IMG/VR virus record: IMGVR_UViG_3300042502_000182
Span: 1 to 42,113 of that record
From: a virus
Direction: 5' to 3' (one strand)
DNA: 42,113 bases
Positions 17,905-27,647 of this stretch are shown here, one piece after another. A model generated the notes under the pieces. That model saw only the letters and a program-made list of their open reading frames with translations, had not been told where the DNA came from and made no database searches. Both the position numbers and the translations under genes were made by a program. Positions within the stretch are counted from its first letter, which is position 1. The number at the start of each line of letters is the position of its first letter.

Positions 17905-19249
17905 AATATCCAATTGCTGAAAGTGTAGTGACTCCTGCTTGATAATATATTCTACCATCTATAACTATTTGCTGAGCATCATTTATTCCTGGAGTTACAA
18001 TACTAGGAACAGTATATCCAAAATAACTAGTAACAATAGATCCTAAAGGTTTAACACTTCCATCCCAAGCTTCAATTCCTAATTGTTCTGCAAGTTTATC
18101 AATTCTAGAAGCATATCCAACTGTTTCATTTCCTCCAATAACTAAACCAATAATTTTCCAAATTCCTCCTATTTTTGCAATTAATGCAGCTCCAGAATCT
18201 CCAGCAAGAACAGTAGGTAATCCTGGTGTTATTCTTGAAAATGATATTAAGTTATCAAAATAAACTTCGCCTGGTATTGTATCAGATGTCAAACTAGTAG
18301 TTACCCCCACAGCATCTATTTTTAATCCACACTCAAAACCATGTTTTGTTCCAGTGCCTACACCAGTACTAGATACCTGCGAAGGAGGACTTGATACTAA
18401 TGCATTAAGTTCTGCTGTTGTAGCAAAAGGCATAGGACTGGTTATTTCAGGAATCCCTTTTACTTGATAAGATCTCCAAGAGGGATCATAAAATGGATCA
18501 AGTTCAAGAGCAGGTGCACTTCCAACAAAATCTGGAATAACACATGTATAAGTTTGAGATGTTACAAAATATGATAAACAAGCATCTACCTGATTGAATC
18601 TATTAGGATCATTTTCAGGTTTAACTTTTAATGGTACATAAGATAATACTGCTCCTATATAACTACCTTGTATATTAATTGAAGTAATTTGACCATTAAT
18701 AAAATAAGACTCTGCAACAACAGGATAGTTAAAATTAATATATCCATTAGCAGATATATCTACATAAAATTTATTACCTACTGCCTGTTTATTAACAGTA
18801 GAAGGTTCTGATGGATCATAAAGTAAATGAGCTGCTGTTACACCTACCAATATATTTTTATCTGGATGATAAGCAACAAATCCAAATGTTCCAATATATA
18901 TTCCTTGCTCTCCCGAATCAAAACTTGATGAATTATAAAAAAATCTGTTAATGTAAGACATTCCTGATACTACATATTTTTCTTGAGTAGTACCTGTAGG
19001 AGTAGCTGGACAAGCTGCAAATGAAACTTCTCCAATCTCTACAACATCAGTAACATACGTTACACCATCTATATCTACAGATGTAGGTAACATGTTCTCA
19101 GGATTAGCTTCTTTGATTGTTACACCAAATGTAATTCCTACAGTATCAGTTTGAGTTCCTCCAATAATCTTTTTACCTAAACCAATTGATTTAACTCCTG
19201 GCAAGGTTGATAATTCTCTAAGCTTTTCTTGTATTCTATCTGTTAGCAT
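17897..19249 (-). CDS. NAL1-like trypsin-fold serine protease, copy 1 (450 aa)
   Basis: This is the first of three tandem paralogues, beginning 10 nt after the muzzle gene. His141 lies in GVTAAHLLYD, Asp222 in NQVDACLSY and Ser352 in LAGDSGAAL, so the triad is complete. The N-terminal domain is present (PGVKSIGLGKKI, NMLPTSVDID, YVTDVVEIGE). The conserved tail LGIEAWDGSVK and YYQAGVTTLS closes the protein. The region between His and Asp differs strongly from the other two copies, which suggests different specificities or target surfaces. The placement directly after the muzzle gene suggests a virion-associated enzyme, but this is inference. Confidence 0.85.
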   Translation of the reverse strand: MLTDRIQEKLRELSTLPGVKSIGLGKKIIGGTQTDTVGITFGVTIKEANPENMLPTSVDIDGVTYVTDVVEIGEVSFAACPATPTGTTQEKYVVSGMSYINRFFYNSSSFDSGEQGIYIGTFGFVAYHPDKNILVGVTAAHLLYDPSEPSTVNKQAVGNKFYVDISANGYINFNYPVVAESYFINGQITSINIQGSYIGAVLSYVPLKVKPENDPNRFNQVDACLSYFVTSQTYTCVIPDFVGSAPALELDPFYDPSWRSYQVKGIPEITSPMPFATTAELNALVSSPPSQVSSTGVGTGTKHGFECGLKIDAVGVTTSLTSDTIPGEVYFDNLISFSRITPGLPTVLAGDSGAALIAKIGGIWKIIGLVIGGNETVGYASRIDKLAEQLGIEAWDGSVKPLGSIVTSYFGYTVPSIVTPGINDAQQIVIDGRIYYQAGVTTLSAIGYYE

Positions 19250-19259
19250 ATCTTAGTTA

Positions 19260-22200
19260 TTATGTACTTAAACTTCCAGGAATTACATTAAAGTTAACAT
19301 ATAGCGTGTCTTGATCATAATGAGCTGACGTATATATTGTATTAAGATTCGTGTTAAAGTTTTGGAATCCAACAATATTAAATGATCCTGGACCAGGTGT
19401 AGTCGTTGTAGTAGTTGTAGGAAAACCTGTAGTTGTGGTGGTAGTAGTTGATGAAGATGTAGTTGTTGTAGTAGTTATAGGATAAAGTTCAACAGCCTCT
19501 CCAGCTAATGAACAATTTATTCCAGTGGTAGTAGTTGTTGTAGTAGAAGGAGTTGGAATCTCCGAAATAGCCACAGCAAGTAAATCACAACCTTCGTTAA
19601 GTCCTGAATAGAAGAAGTTATTCTCTGCTATGTAGAAGTTAGGAATGTAGCTATGGAATGAAATCCAGCTCTTTGTATTCATACTGAATGACAAAGTCCA
19701 AGACTTATTGCAGAAGTATCTAATATCAGTTAACTGAACAATCTCTTTAAGAACAGTAGATCCATAGGTATTATTTACATAGTACTCACGTGCAACCTCA
19801 TCATAGAATATCTTACCTATTTGATCTTTCTGAGGGATATAATCAAGTTTAGATATAATCACACGATCATACTTACTATCAAATACACCATGTAGTCCAC
19901 AACCAGTAAAGTGGTTATCTGTATCAGCTTTAGGGAAGTAACGTAATATCTCAAATGCTAAGTGGTCTGTAAAGAACTTATTAAGTCCTGAACCAAATGC
20001 AGATAAGTCTGCAGCTTGATTGCCAGCAATTAAGAATACTTGCCCACGCTTAGCATCAATAGTTATCTGTCCTTGAGGAATCTTTAACAACATCTTGTTT
20101 TGAGATCCTACATAGCCAAGATCTGTCTCAGCAAAGTCAATTGGAGGAGCAGACTTAAATAATGTACTATTACCCAAATACGCAGCTTGAGGATTGCTTG
20201 TATTGATTGTAAGCATTGTGTTATATAACAATGACTTATTCTCAAAACGAGCAAGTACAGCTTTGTTCTGAATACCATCTAGTGCTGTTAAACCACCATA
20301 GTTCTGAGGAAAATCAAAGAACGATGTAGCAGAATAACTTAACCAGCTATTAACTCTACTGTTTGCTTGTGGATCTTGCTGATCTGAATAGATAGCTCTG
20401 AATGGATAATATGTATTACATATCTCTGGTGTCCAATCTACAGGCAAGTGAGAGAAGAAGTTCTCTGTATTCTGTTTAGAGTAAGACACGTTATAGTAGT
20501 ACGTATTATCTTGAGCAATAGGTACAAACGTTTGTTGTAACCATGCATCAGGAATACCAGAACTTACGTGCGGATAGAAGTCTCCTTCTCTATTATTAAA
20601 TGCTTGACGTAAGTCTACATTGATAGAACTCTCACAATAGAACGATGGAATACCATATGCAAACTGGTACATCTTACCAGTGTATACAGCATTACTAGAA
20701 CTAGTAACTACAGAACCTGGACGCAATGTGGTAGTGCTTGTTGTAGTAGGTCCGTTAGTAAAATCAATATTAGTATTACTACAATCTAGATTTGTTGCTT
20801 TAACAGATATAATATTCTGCAAGGTTACACCGTTTGGTGTAGTATAATTACTTTGAATAGATCTAGATGAATGCCAGTATTGAGGATAAGCAATATTACC
20901 AATCTCATCATAGAATATATCTGAATCATCTGGAGCATCCACTCTATTGTCAATAAAGAATGGAAGCTTAGTCTTAAATGCAAACTTACAAATGAATGTA
21001 TCACCACCGAAGAACGTATCTATACCTAATGCATTTCCTCCAAGAATATTCTTTTGGAATCCTGTATCAATAGTTTGATAAGAATATATTTGTCCCCACT
21101 GATTGATGAAACTATTCTTAATAGATGCATAGTAAGAAACTACTGTAGTAGATTCTTGATTCTCAGGATTACCACAACCATTTGTCTTTTGAGAGGCAGT
21201 AAACCTTGTAATGTCTGTAATAAAAGGTTGTGCTGTTACTGGTGATTGTAATGAAGGAGTATCTTTTACAAATGGTAACGGAGTTACAGATACATTATCT
21301 CTTGTGCTTATTGTCTTTAAGTATACAGAAGACTCTCTTTGAAAGTTATTAACATTAAAACTATCACCTACAGATTGTACACCAGGAACAAGATATTGAG
21401 CTAAGTGAAGCTGTCTTTGTTTAATACCTAAATTATTTCCTACAGGAGCAGAATAGTCATAACTAGCAATAGAATTAAACGAGTAAGAAAGATTCTTTCT
21501 ACTAATTGAGTTTAAGAATATTGTTAGATATGCTTGATAGGCAGTAAACATTGCAGCAGCATTAAATAATCCTGCAATGTTAGAAATATTAAAACTAGAC
21601 TGCAACGCAGTGTACTGAATGTCTCCTGTAAGGAATTTATACTGAGCATTATTTTTAACCTTCACAAAATGAGCTTTACCAGCCCCATAAATAGCATTCT
21701 CAACTTTAAGAACATCACCTAAATAAGGTTGTCCAAAAGATGTTTCAGGAGAGTTAAATACATATCTATATTTAGAATCATCTGTACCAAAACCATTTAA
21801 CTCATCTGGATAACATAAAGGATTTCTTCCTGGAACTATTGTTATACTGTAGTCTTCATCACCACTTTCATATTGAGGAGTATAACCTGCAAAAGCTAAT
21901 ACATATTGAGGATTACCATTTGTAACAGTTATTCTTAATTGATTAAGAAAATTATAAGGATCTTGATAAATAAATGTAGTGCTAGATGCAGATGTAAATA
22001 ATATTGTGTCACTTGCAGAAGGTACTGCTGATGTACCATCTGGTAAATTCCAAGTAATTGCTGTATCACCATTAGGAACAGGTCTTGTCAAGGAACAAAT
22101 GTTATTCTGTCCTACAGATACTGGAACAGTTGTTATCTCTCCTGTATTAACATCTGTAATTGTTACAAATCCTGCAACTGTTACAATTAATTTATATAAT

Positions 22201-24068
22201 ACAGAAGTAGCATTATAAGCATTATTTTCTTCAAGAAGAAATGGATCTTTATTAAGATCATTGTAAGGGTAGTTAGGATAGTAATACTCTGTACCCTCAC
22301 GCTTATACTTACCTACGTTACGTAGAATACCTTTAGCTACAATAGACTTATTTGTAGATCTATTACCACGAACAATCTTGTATGCAACAATATCATCTTT
22401 TTGCTCTGCTGTTAAATCAGATAGTTCAATTAAACGATATACTTCATCTGAGTTAATATTTACACCAATAGGAAATACAGCATCACCTGACCGCATAGTC
22501 ACTTCATACTTATTAGCTACAATAGTAGGTATACCACTCTCAAAGATAGGGCTTACAAGAATATCTGGAAACTTATGGTGTCTGATGTATTGATCAGCTA
22601 AATCTCCCCACACTTCAGGATTGCAAGGATACTTATCAGCTGATTCCCAATAAGCAAACTGTCCATATTGATAAGGACCTTTGTAGCCAACCTTATCTGT
22701 AGCAGCTGTGTATTCTGGAGATGTACCACTAACTGATCCAGTGTTGTATATCTTCCAATATGGAGCAGATGCACCATCACCAATAAAGTCAGGATTAGTA
22801 TTAGGAATAGGAGGCTGAACAGACTCAGCATACGTTAGTTTTCTACCAGGAATATGGAAACCATCTGTCTGCTTACCATTCTTTAATAAGAATACAATCT
22901 CAAAAGCATACACTTCATCACGAAGGTATCCTCTTAAGTTAGTAGCATTCAACTCATCAGCATAGTTTTCTGTAGCAGGAATTCTATATGTCTGCCATTG
23001 TAACTGAATCTGATTAGCAATTTTCTGATAGTTTACTCGATCAATAGATGTTAATCCATCCCATACAAGAATGTCTTGCACAGTAGTTAAATCATCAGCA
23101 ATATCGTAATAAGGAAACTTCTCAAAGATATCAGCAATAGTTAACTTGATAGCTTCAGAATTCTGTCCTGTATAAGTAATTTGATCACTTGTATTACCAA
23201 TAAAGTATGTACCAATTAACTCAACAGATGTAATGTTATTAACTGTTTTGATTACAGCTAAATTGAAATATTCAAAGTATCCTGTAGTATCTATATCATT
23301 AATATTTACAACAATAGATCTTCCAACAGGATAGTTGAAATCTAGCGTTGTATTATTAACATTTGCAATAGGTGTAGGATTAGTAACTGAGTAGTACGAA
23401 GAATAAGGTACACCAGTAGCATTAGCGTACTGAATAGCAAACTGATATGTACCAGCAGTAAGATTACCTCCTGTAATAACATCAGTAACTTCTAATGAAG
23501 GAATAGAGAAATTAGGTTGAATCTTTAACTGATTACAATCTAATTGATCTGATGTAACAGTATCACAAACACTATTTCCTACGGCAACTGTGTAAGGAAT
23601 ATTATCAATATCTAAATATCTACGAGGATTGTAACCATCAGTCCAATAAATCTCAGTAGTACAGTTTGTAATCTTATGTACTACCTTGTGTATAGGATAC
23701 TTATCATTAAAGTTTAAACAAGCAGCATTAACTAATGTACGATATACACAGTCATTATTATCCATGTATCCAATCTCACTTTCACCTCCAAGAGGATTAG
23801 TTAGAAAGAATATATGTTTACTCTTCTCTTGAATAAAATGTTCTCCAATTAAAACATAATCTTCAGGAAAGCTAAGGCATAGTTCATTACCTGGCTCATT
23901 CTGATAGTTTACAGAGTCTGAGTCAAAGTTCTCAACAGAAGCATTTAATGCATAGGTCAGCTTACCTTTAGGAACCTGAGCTAAAGTCTGGTCCATATTA
24001 AGACCAGTTTGTGCAGCATTAAAGTTTTGCCTTACGTTCCCTTGATTAGTTGTTTCTTCTCCAGCCAT
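19260..24068 (-). CDS. Muzzle / tail stabilization protein (1602 aa)
   Basis: This is the largest complete gene. Its N-terminus (NQGNVRQNF, GLNMDQTLAQVPKGKLTYALNASV) and the early segment EIYWTDGYNPRRYLDIDNIPY match the long protein that crAss-like phages encode after the tail-ring genes, annotated as stabilization protein and seen as the muzzle at the tail end in the solved crAss virion. The body is beta-rich. A short poly-Thr segment lies near residue 1110. Three poly-Thr tracts at about 1500-1565 separate the last 40 residues (FNIVGFQNF to the end) as a small terminal module. The gene overlaps the upstream ring-protein gene by 23 nt. The three protease genes follow it directly. Confidence 0.85.
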   Translation of the reverse strand: MAGEETTNQGNVRQNFNAAQTGLNMDQTLAQVPKGKLTYALNASVENFDSDSVNYQNEPGNELCLSFPEDYVLIGEHFIQEKSKHIFFLTNPLGGESEIGYMDNNDCVYRTLVNAACLNFNDKYPIHKVVHKITNCTTEIYWTDGYNPRRYLDIDNIPYTVAVGNSVCDTVTSDQLDCNQLKIQPNFSIPSLEVTDVITGGNLTAGTYQFAIQYANATGVPYSSYYSVTNPTPIANVNNTTLDFNYPVGRSIVVNINDIDTTGYFEYFNLAVIKTVNNITSVELIGTYFIGNTSDQITYTGQNSEAIKLTIADIFEKFPYYDIADDLTTVQDILVWDGLTSIDRVNYQKIANQIQLQWQTYRIPATENYADELNATNLRGYLRDEVYAFEIVFLLKNGKQTDGFHIPGRKLTYAESVQPPIPNTNPDFIGDGASAPYWKIYNTGSVSGTSPEYTAATDKVGYKGPYQYGQFAYWESADKYPCNPEVWGDLADQYIRHHKFPDILVSPIFESGIPTIVANKYEVTMRSGDAVFPIGVNINSDEVYRLIELSDLTAEQKDDIVAYKIVRGNRSTNKSIVAKGILRNVGKYKREGTEYYYPNYPYNDLNKDPFLLEENNAYNATSVLYKLIVTVAGFVTITDVNTGEITTVPVSVGQNNICSLTRPVPNGDTAITWNLPDGTSAVPSASDTILFTSASSTTFIYQDPYNFLNQLRITVTNGNPQYVLAFAGYTPQYESGDEDYSITIVPGRNPLCYPDELNGFGTDDSKYRYVFNSPETSFGQPYLGDVLKVENAIYGAGKAHFVKVKNNAQYKFLTGDIQYTALQSSFNISNIAGLFNAAAMFTAYQAYLTIFLNSISRKNLSYSFNSIASYDYSAPVGNNLGIKQRQLHLAQYLVPGVQSVGDSFNVNNFQRESSVYLKTISTRDNVSVTPLPFVKDTPSLQSPVTAQPFITDITRFTASQKTNGCGNPENQESTTVVSYYASIKNSFINQWGQIYSYQTIDTGFQKNILGGNALGIDTFFGGDTFICKFAFKTKLPFFIDNRVDAPDDSDIFYDEIGNIAYPQYWHSSRSIQSNYTTPNGVTLQNIISVKATNLDCSNTNIDFTNGPTTTSTTTLRPGSVVTSSSNAVYTGKMYQFAYGIPSFYCESSINVDLRQAFNNREGDFYPHVSSGIPDAWLQQTFVPIAQDNTYYYNVSYSKQNTENFFSHLPVDWTPEICNTYYPFRAIYSDQQDPQANSRVNSWLSYSATSFFDFPQNYGGLTALDGIQNKAVLARFENKSLLYNTMLTINTSNPQAAYLGNSTLFKSAPPIDFAETDLGYVGSQNKMLLKIPQGQITIDAKRGQVFLIAGNQAADLSAFGSGLNKFFTDHLAFEILRYFPKADTDNHFTGCGLHGVFDSKYDRVIISKLDYIPQKDQIGKIFYDEVAREYYVNNTYGSTVLKEIVQLTDIRYFCNKSWTLSFSMNTKSWISFHSYIPNFYIAENNFFYSGLNEGCDLLAVAISEIPTPSTTTTTTTGINCSLAGEAVELYPITTTTTTSSSTTTTTTTGFPTTTTTTTPGPGSFNIVGFQNFNTNLNTIYTSAHYDQDTLYVNFNVIPGSLST
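19376..19560 (-). repeat. Poly-threonine coding tracts in the muzzle gene
   Basis: Three runs of Thr codons (mainly ACT, ACA, ACC) separated by short Ser/Gly/Pro or unique segments encode STTTTTTTG, ITTTTTTSSSTTTTTTTG and PTTTTTTTPG. They act as linkers before the terminal 40-residue module and are low-complexity DNA that could recombine with other such tracts in the genome. Confidence 0.85.
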
Positions 24069-25035
24069 ATCTATTTGTTCTGTTTGGCAATTCGTACATG
24101 TTGAACCTGTTTAGGTCATTCTTAATTCTGCGTTGCTTTTCCCAAGGAGTTTGCTTCTTTATTTCAATGTCTGCCATAATGAATGCTTCCTCAGAAAGTT
24201 GCTTATAATAGCCAAGTTTCTTCTGTAGCTGTTCGAACGTCTCATCTGTTAATTGATTAGATAGGGTTTCAAATATCTTATACTTAATGAATGCTTCTAC
24301 ATACTCACGAATACGATAGTTATCAGGAATCATTTGATTACCAATGCCATCATACTCAGTAACGTAGAATATTAAATGCACTATACCATTTCTGAAGTTA
24401 GTTACAAACTTGTTGTCTCTAATATCAAATGAATCATAACTTGCAGAACCTGGAGTAAACTCATGAATAGGAGGTACTGTAGGAGCAAAGTTCCAAGCTT
24501 CAGTATAATTAACATCACAGTTACCTTGTGCTGAGATATTACCTGGCTTAAGTAAATACTCTTTCTTATATGATCTAGTAGTTTGGTGATTAGTCTTGTA
24601 TACAGCTTGAATTATCTCAGGCATACAGTCAACACAATCTGTTGAACATGCAGGACAGCCTGTTGTACATAAAGGATTAGTACAAGGTGTTGTTCCACTT
24701 GTAATAGGAGCAATCTGAATAGTTGTAGAAGAAGCAGCTTGTGTATATAATGAGTTGGCTGTTTGGTATGGATACTGAGGAATCTCTGTAGCCATCCATG
24801 CTTCTCTCACAGCAATAAAATTATCTGGAAGTCTAGCTTGAAAGTCTTCAATGTGAAGAATAGCTTCACGAATAACATAAGTAGCTCTACCTAGCTTACG
24901 AAGACACTTATCTAAATAAGTAGGGAACAATAAGTCATCTACAGCTCCTGTATCAAAGTAGCTCTTTAATTCCTCTTTAACTGTAGAGTAAACAGGCTCA
25001 GGAGAGACAAAGTTATATTTATAGTAGTACGACAT
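24046..25035 (-). CDS. crAss-like tail ring / tail tubular protein (329 aa)
   Basis: The protein begins MSYYYKYNFVSPEPVYSTVKEE and contains a helical region with LPDNFIAVREAWMATEIP, the pattern of P22 gp4-like and tail tubular adaptor proteins that stack beneath the portal. It lies directly between the IHF-like gene and the muzzle gene, the same order as in crAss-like phages. An insertion at about residues 116-137 packs six cysteines (PCTNPLC, TTGCPAC, STDCVDC), which could bind metal or form disulfides. The C-terminal half has a helix-rich segment (YREYVEAFIKYKIFETLS-like) expected to form the ring core. Function is assigned from context and motif similarity. Confidence 0.75.
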   Translation of the reverse strand: MSYYYKYNFVSPEPVYSTVKEELKSYFDTGAVDDLLFPTYLDKCLRKLGRATYVIREAILHIEDFQARLPDNFIAVREAWMATEIPQYPYQTANSLYTQAASSTTIQIAPITSGTTPCTNPLCTTGCPACSTDCVDCMPEIIQAVYKTNHQTTRSYKKEYLLKPGNISAQGNCDVNYTEAWNFAPTVPPIHEFTPGSASYDSFDIRDNKFVTNFRNGIVHLIFYVTEYDGIGNQMIPDNYRIREYVEAFIKYKIFETLSNQLTDETFEQLQKKLGYYKQLSEEAFIMADIEIKKQTPWEKQRRIKNDLNRFNMYELPNRTNRYGWRRNN

Positions 25036-25038
25036 AAG

Positions 25039-25518
25039 TTATTTTTTCCACTCACGATAGATATGTTGATATTTCTCGTCAGTCTTTATATAGTGAGATA
25101 ATAGTCTTGATGTTGTTCTGGTAGGTTTAAAGTACCACAAGTTTGTATGTTTCAATCTAGCTGTCTCTCGAAACCACATCCAACCAAAAAAGTATCCCTC
25201 TGTGTGGTAATTGAAATTGTAGATTCTCTTTCCCTTCTCTTTACTCTTCTGCCAATCAATAGGCAAGTTAATTACATCTACACCATCTACCTTCTTAAAC
25301 TTCTTTCTCTTCTTCTTGTTAATAGAGAATTCACCAAAGCCAAGTGGTAACTTAGCTTTTTCTCCAGTTTCAAGAATGTAGTTTTTGAATGCCTCGTTGA
25401 ACGAGTAGATGATGTTCCTCCACTCATCAAATGTGAGCTTTATGGAAGTGTGCTTCTTACAGAAGCTTTTGTAGTTGTCTTTACTGGATGATCTCCAGTC
25501 TATTTTAACTCTTGGCAT
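25039..25518 (-). CDS. IHF/HU-like protein of the crAss structural block (159 aa)
   Basis: A basic protein with the segment FKNYILETGEKAKLPLGFGEFSINKKKRKK, which resembles the beta-arm region of IHF/HU proteins (LPGFGxF). Crassvirales encode an IHF-like protein at this place in the conserved structural block. It is longer than host HU (about 90 residues) and adds an aromatic C-terminal part (GYFFGWMWFRETARL). It could bend or pack DNA, or it could be a structural adaptor that has kept an IHF-like fold. It starts right at the stop of the 237-aa gene and is followed 3 nt later by the ring protein gene. Confidence 0.7.
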   Translation of the reverse strand: MPRVKIDWRSSSKDNYKSFCKKHTSIKLTFDEWRNIIYSFNEAFKNYILETGEKAKLPLGFGEFSINKKKRKKFKKVDGVDVINLPIDWQKSKEKGKRIYNFNYHTEGYFFGWMWFRETARLKHTNLWYFKPTRTTSRLLSHYIKTDEKYQHIYREWKK

Positions 25519-26231
25519 TATTGCTTGCTTACTTGATCATCTTTATTATCAGATGTTTTATCATCATTGATCTTAAAGTATGTCGAGACTAGTTTTTGTG
25601 AGGTTAACTCTAACACTTGTTTCTCTAAGTATCCTGGACATCCGTATTCTTTATCCAATGGATTCATGCAATACTCATCAAGGTTTACACCATTTGTGCA
25701 GCAGCACTCAGAGAACATGATCTCATTTGGAACATCTTCCTCAAAGAATGCAGCAATTCTTACAGCTTGTAACAACGGATTACTAACATATAGATATCCA
25801 TTAACAATCCAATAGTAAGGCTGGTTCTTTACCAAAGGAAGAGACAATAGATTCATATATCTATTGATAGTTACTTCCTTGAATCGAGTTCCTTGACCTC
25901 CCATAGCATTGATAGACCAAACACCTTGGATAAGATATTGATAGTTACCTTCTGCAATACGAGGAAGCTTGAACTTAGTTCTAGATACAGTACATGGATC
26001 AACATAGTCACAACACTCAGAGATAGGTACTTGCACCATCTCTAAACAAGGGATAGTTGTGAAGATAGTATCTGTAGCCCAAAGTCTACGAAGATTAGTC
26101 TCACGTTTAAGTAATAGCTGCGTGTTGTTTTTAATCTCAGACGCAACAACCCTATCAGTGATAAGATTGTCCGTTGATAGCAATTTGTGCATAGAACGCA
26201 CGTCTGAAACTAATTTTCTTAATGTTGCCAT
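25518..26231 (-). CDS. Conserved crAss-like connector/ring protein (237 aa)
   Basis: The protein starts MATLRKLVSDVRSMHKLLSTDN, with a helical N-terminus containing ITDRVVASEIKNNTQLLLKRE. Related sequences occur in the tail block of crAss-like phages next to the IHF-like gene. Two Cys clusters are visible: SECCDYVDPC near residue 71 and SECCCTNG near residue 173. The C-terminus is polar and charged. A role in the head-tail connector is inferred from the neighbours (phosphoesterase before it, IHF-like and ring protein after it); I see no enzyme motif. Confidence 0.7.
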   Translation of the reverse strand: MATLRKLVSDVRSMHKLLSTDNLITDRVVASEIKNNTQLLLKRETNLRRLWATDTIFTTIPCLEMVQVPISECCDYVDPCTVSRTKFKLPRIAEGNYQYLIQGVWSINAMGGQGTRFKEVTINRYMNLLSLPLVKNQPYYWIVNGYLYVSNPLLQAVRIAAFFEEDVPNEIMFSECCCTNGVNLDEYCMNPLDKEYGCPGYLEKQVLELTSQKLVSTYFKINDDKTSDNKDDQVSKQ

Positions 26232-26233
26232 TG

Positions 26234-27460
26234 TTATATTCTTTCTTCAAATTCAGCAATCTTGCCAGTGTCCTTGTTATAGACTAGAGCAAGTGCTGCT
26301 CTAACACTATGAACATAGTTGTTATCTAGATGCCATCTATCTGTACCAGACAAGCTAGGCATTTGTTGTATTCTTACACCTTTGACTTCCTTAGCCATGT
26401 AGTGGTGTTTATCTCCTGTGTGAACCTCTCTGTACTTAGCAAATCCAAACATTTGGCTATACTCAGGATGAGTTGCAAACAATAATGGAAGATCTTCAAT
26501 CTTACAGTTACCGTGGTGATAACCGATAAATGTCTCACCTACCATTACACCTTTCACTGTACTATGTTCTCTTTGAAAAGATACTCTAGGTTCATTCTTA
26601 AAGAATACATCTAGTGCATGTGCTAGGTAATAAGACTTAGTTCTATCATGATTACCTTGTACCAATACTACTTGTACATGCTCACAAACTTTACTTATTG
26701 TTTTGATAACATCTACAAGTAAACTAAAGCCTTGCTCATATTCATCAGCATAATCCATAATAGTGTCCTGTGGAGTACCATTTGTTGTCTGATGCTGATA
26801 GTTATCAGTGTGGAAGAAATCGTTTGATATAGGGAACACAATCGTGTCTATATCATACAATGCTGTGACATTACCAATAAGAGTAGTAGCAGTTTTGTAA
26901 TATCTTGCCATTCTCTCAAATATTGAGTTATCACCATCCACATGCCTTTTAGCTAAATGGTAATCAGATATCGATAATTCAACATCTACCATCTTCTTCT
27001 CAATATGAGCAGATGCATGTCTTAGTTCAGGAATGTAGTTAGGAGTGTAATTTTCTAGGAACTTTGCAAAGTCCTCAGGAGTGTAGTCTTTAGCTTCTTT
27101 TCTCTTAGAGAATACTGAAGAAGTAAATTTACCATTAGGTAATAACTTAGACCAGTAGTTTGTAATAACGTATTTATCAAGGTTAATCTTGTGCAGAGCA
27201 GCAATCTCTATATCATCCTTGGGTTCAAAATCGAGAATCAATGTGCTCTCAATAGTTCCTTTCTCATTGTTAATCTTTCTTACAGATTCACACAGTAAAG
27301 GTGCTTTCAATGGATCGTTTGGTTCTTCTCCTCTTAGCTCTTTTAACAATTCATCTACTTCAATTTCACTAATACCAAGCCTTGAGGCATAGTATGTTTT
27401 ACTTTTCTTCTGCTTCAATAATGCCTGAAGCATCGAAAGTTGATCCTGGTTTCCAGTCAT
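26234..27460 (-). CDS. Calcineurin-like metallophosphoesterase with N-terminal HTH (408 aa)
   Basis: Metal-binding motifs appear in the expected order: D166-x-H168 in SISDYHLAK, N213-D214 in PISNDFFHTDN, GNHD at 269-272, HH at 315-316, and GDKHH at 349-353. Together they define a binuclear phosphoesterase. The segment TTNGTPQD after the second motif is typical of a phage-borne subfamily. The first 45 residues (KTYYASRLGISEIEVDELLKEL) look like a small helix-turn-helix. Crassvirales carry a phosphatase gene within the tail block. The substrate is unknown; nucleic-acid or nucleotide phosphoesters are most likely. The gene has its own promoter match and starts the tail operon. Confidence 0.85.
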   Translation of the reverse strand: MTGNQDQLSMLQALLKQKKSKTYYASRLGISEIEVDELLKELRGEEPNDPLKAPLLCESVRKINNEKGTIESTLILDFEPKDDIEIAALHKINLDKYVITNYWSKLLPNGKFTSSVFSKRKEAKDYTPEDFAKFLENYTPNYIPELRHASAHIEKKMVDVELSISDYHLAKRHVDGDNSIFERMARYYKTATTLIGNVTALYDIDTIVFPISNDFFHTDNYQHQTTNGTPQDTIMDYADEYEQGFSLLVDVIKTISKVCEHVQVVLVQGNHDRTKSYYLAHALDVFFKNEPRVSFQREHSTVKGVMVGETFIGYHHGNCKIEDLPLLFATHPEYSQMFGFAKYREVHTGDKHHYMAKEVKGVRIQQMPSLSGTDRWHLDNNYVHSVRAALALVYNKDTGKIAEFEERI

Positions 27461-27487
27461 CCTAGTTGTAGTTTAGTTAAATTGTCC

Positions 27488-27520
27488 TAAATATAAAAAT
27501 TAATTTCCGTATTTACCAAA
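27488..27520 (-). promoter_or_regulatory. Possible Bacteroidetes-type promoter before the phosphoesterase gene
   Basis: On the minus strand TTTG (27520-27517), a 21-base spacer and TATATTTA (27495-27488) give a near match to the Bacteroides consensus, with the last base A instead of G. It lies about 30 nt before the ATG, downstream of a hairpin pair. Confidence 0.45.
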
Positions 27521-27573
27521 CTATTGTAACAGAATTAATTATATAGGTTAATTAAGTTAATTAGAAATGAAAA

Positions 27574-27628
27574 CTCCCAGAGCACATTGCACCCTGGGAG
27601 AAACTCTGTAAACCAACAAACAGAGTTT
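27574..27628 (-). terminator. Tandem hairpins after the 832-aa adhesin gene
   Basis: The first hairpin met by minus-strand transcription pairs 27621-27628 with 27601-27608 (8 bp, 12-base loop). The second pairs 27594-27600 with 27574-27580 (CTCCCAG/CTGGGAG) and is followed by TTTT on the minus strand. The plus strand also has a T-run directly after the first stem. The region from 27461 to 27647 has no gene and holds these hairpins and a promoter match. Confidence 0.65.
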
Positions 27629-27647
27629 TTTGTCTCTTTAAATTATG

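Noticed and set aside
17905-17958. Upstream start adding 18 residues to the second protease
   Set aside because: The extra part overlaps the coding end of the first protease and has no match in the paralogues.
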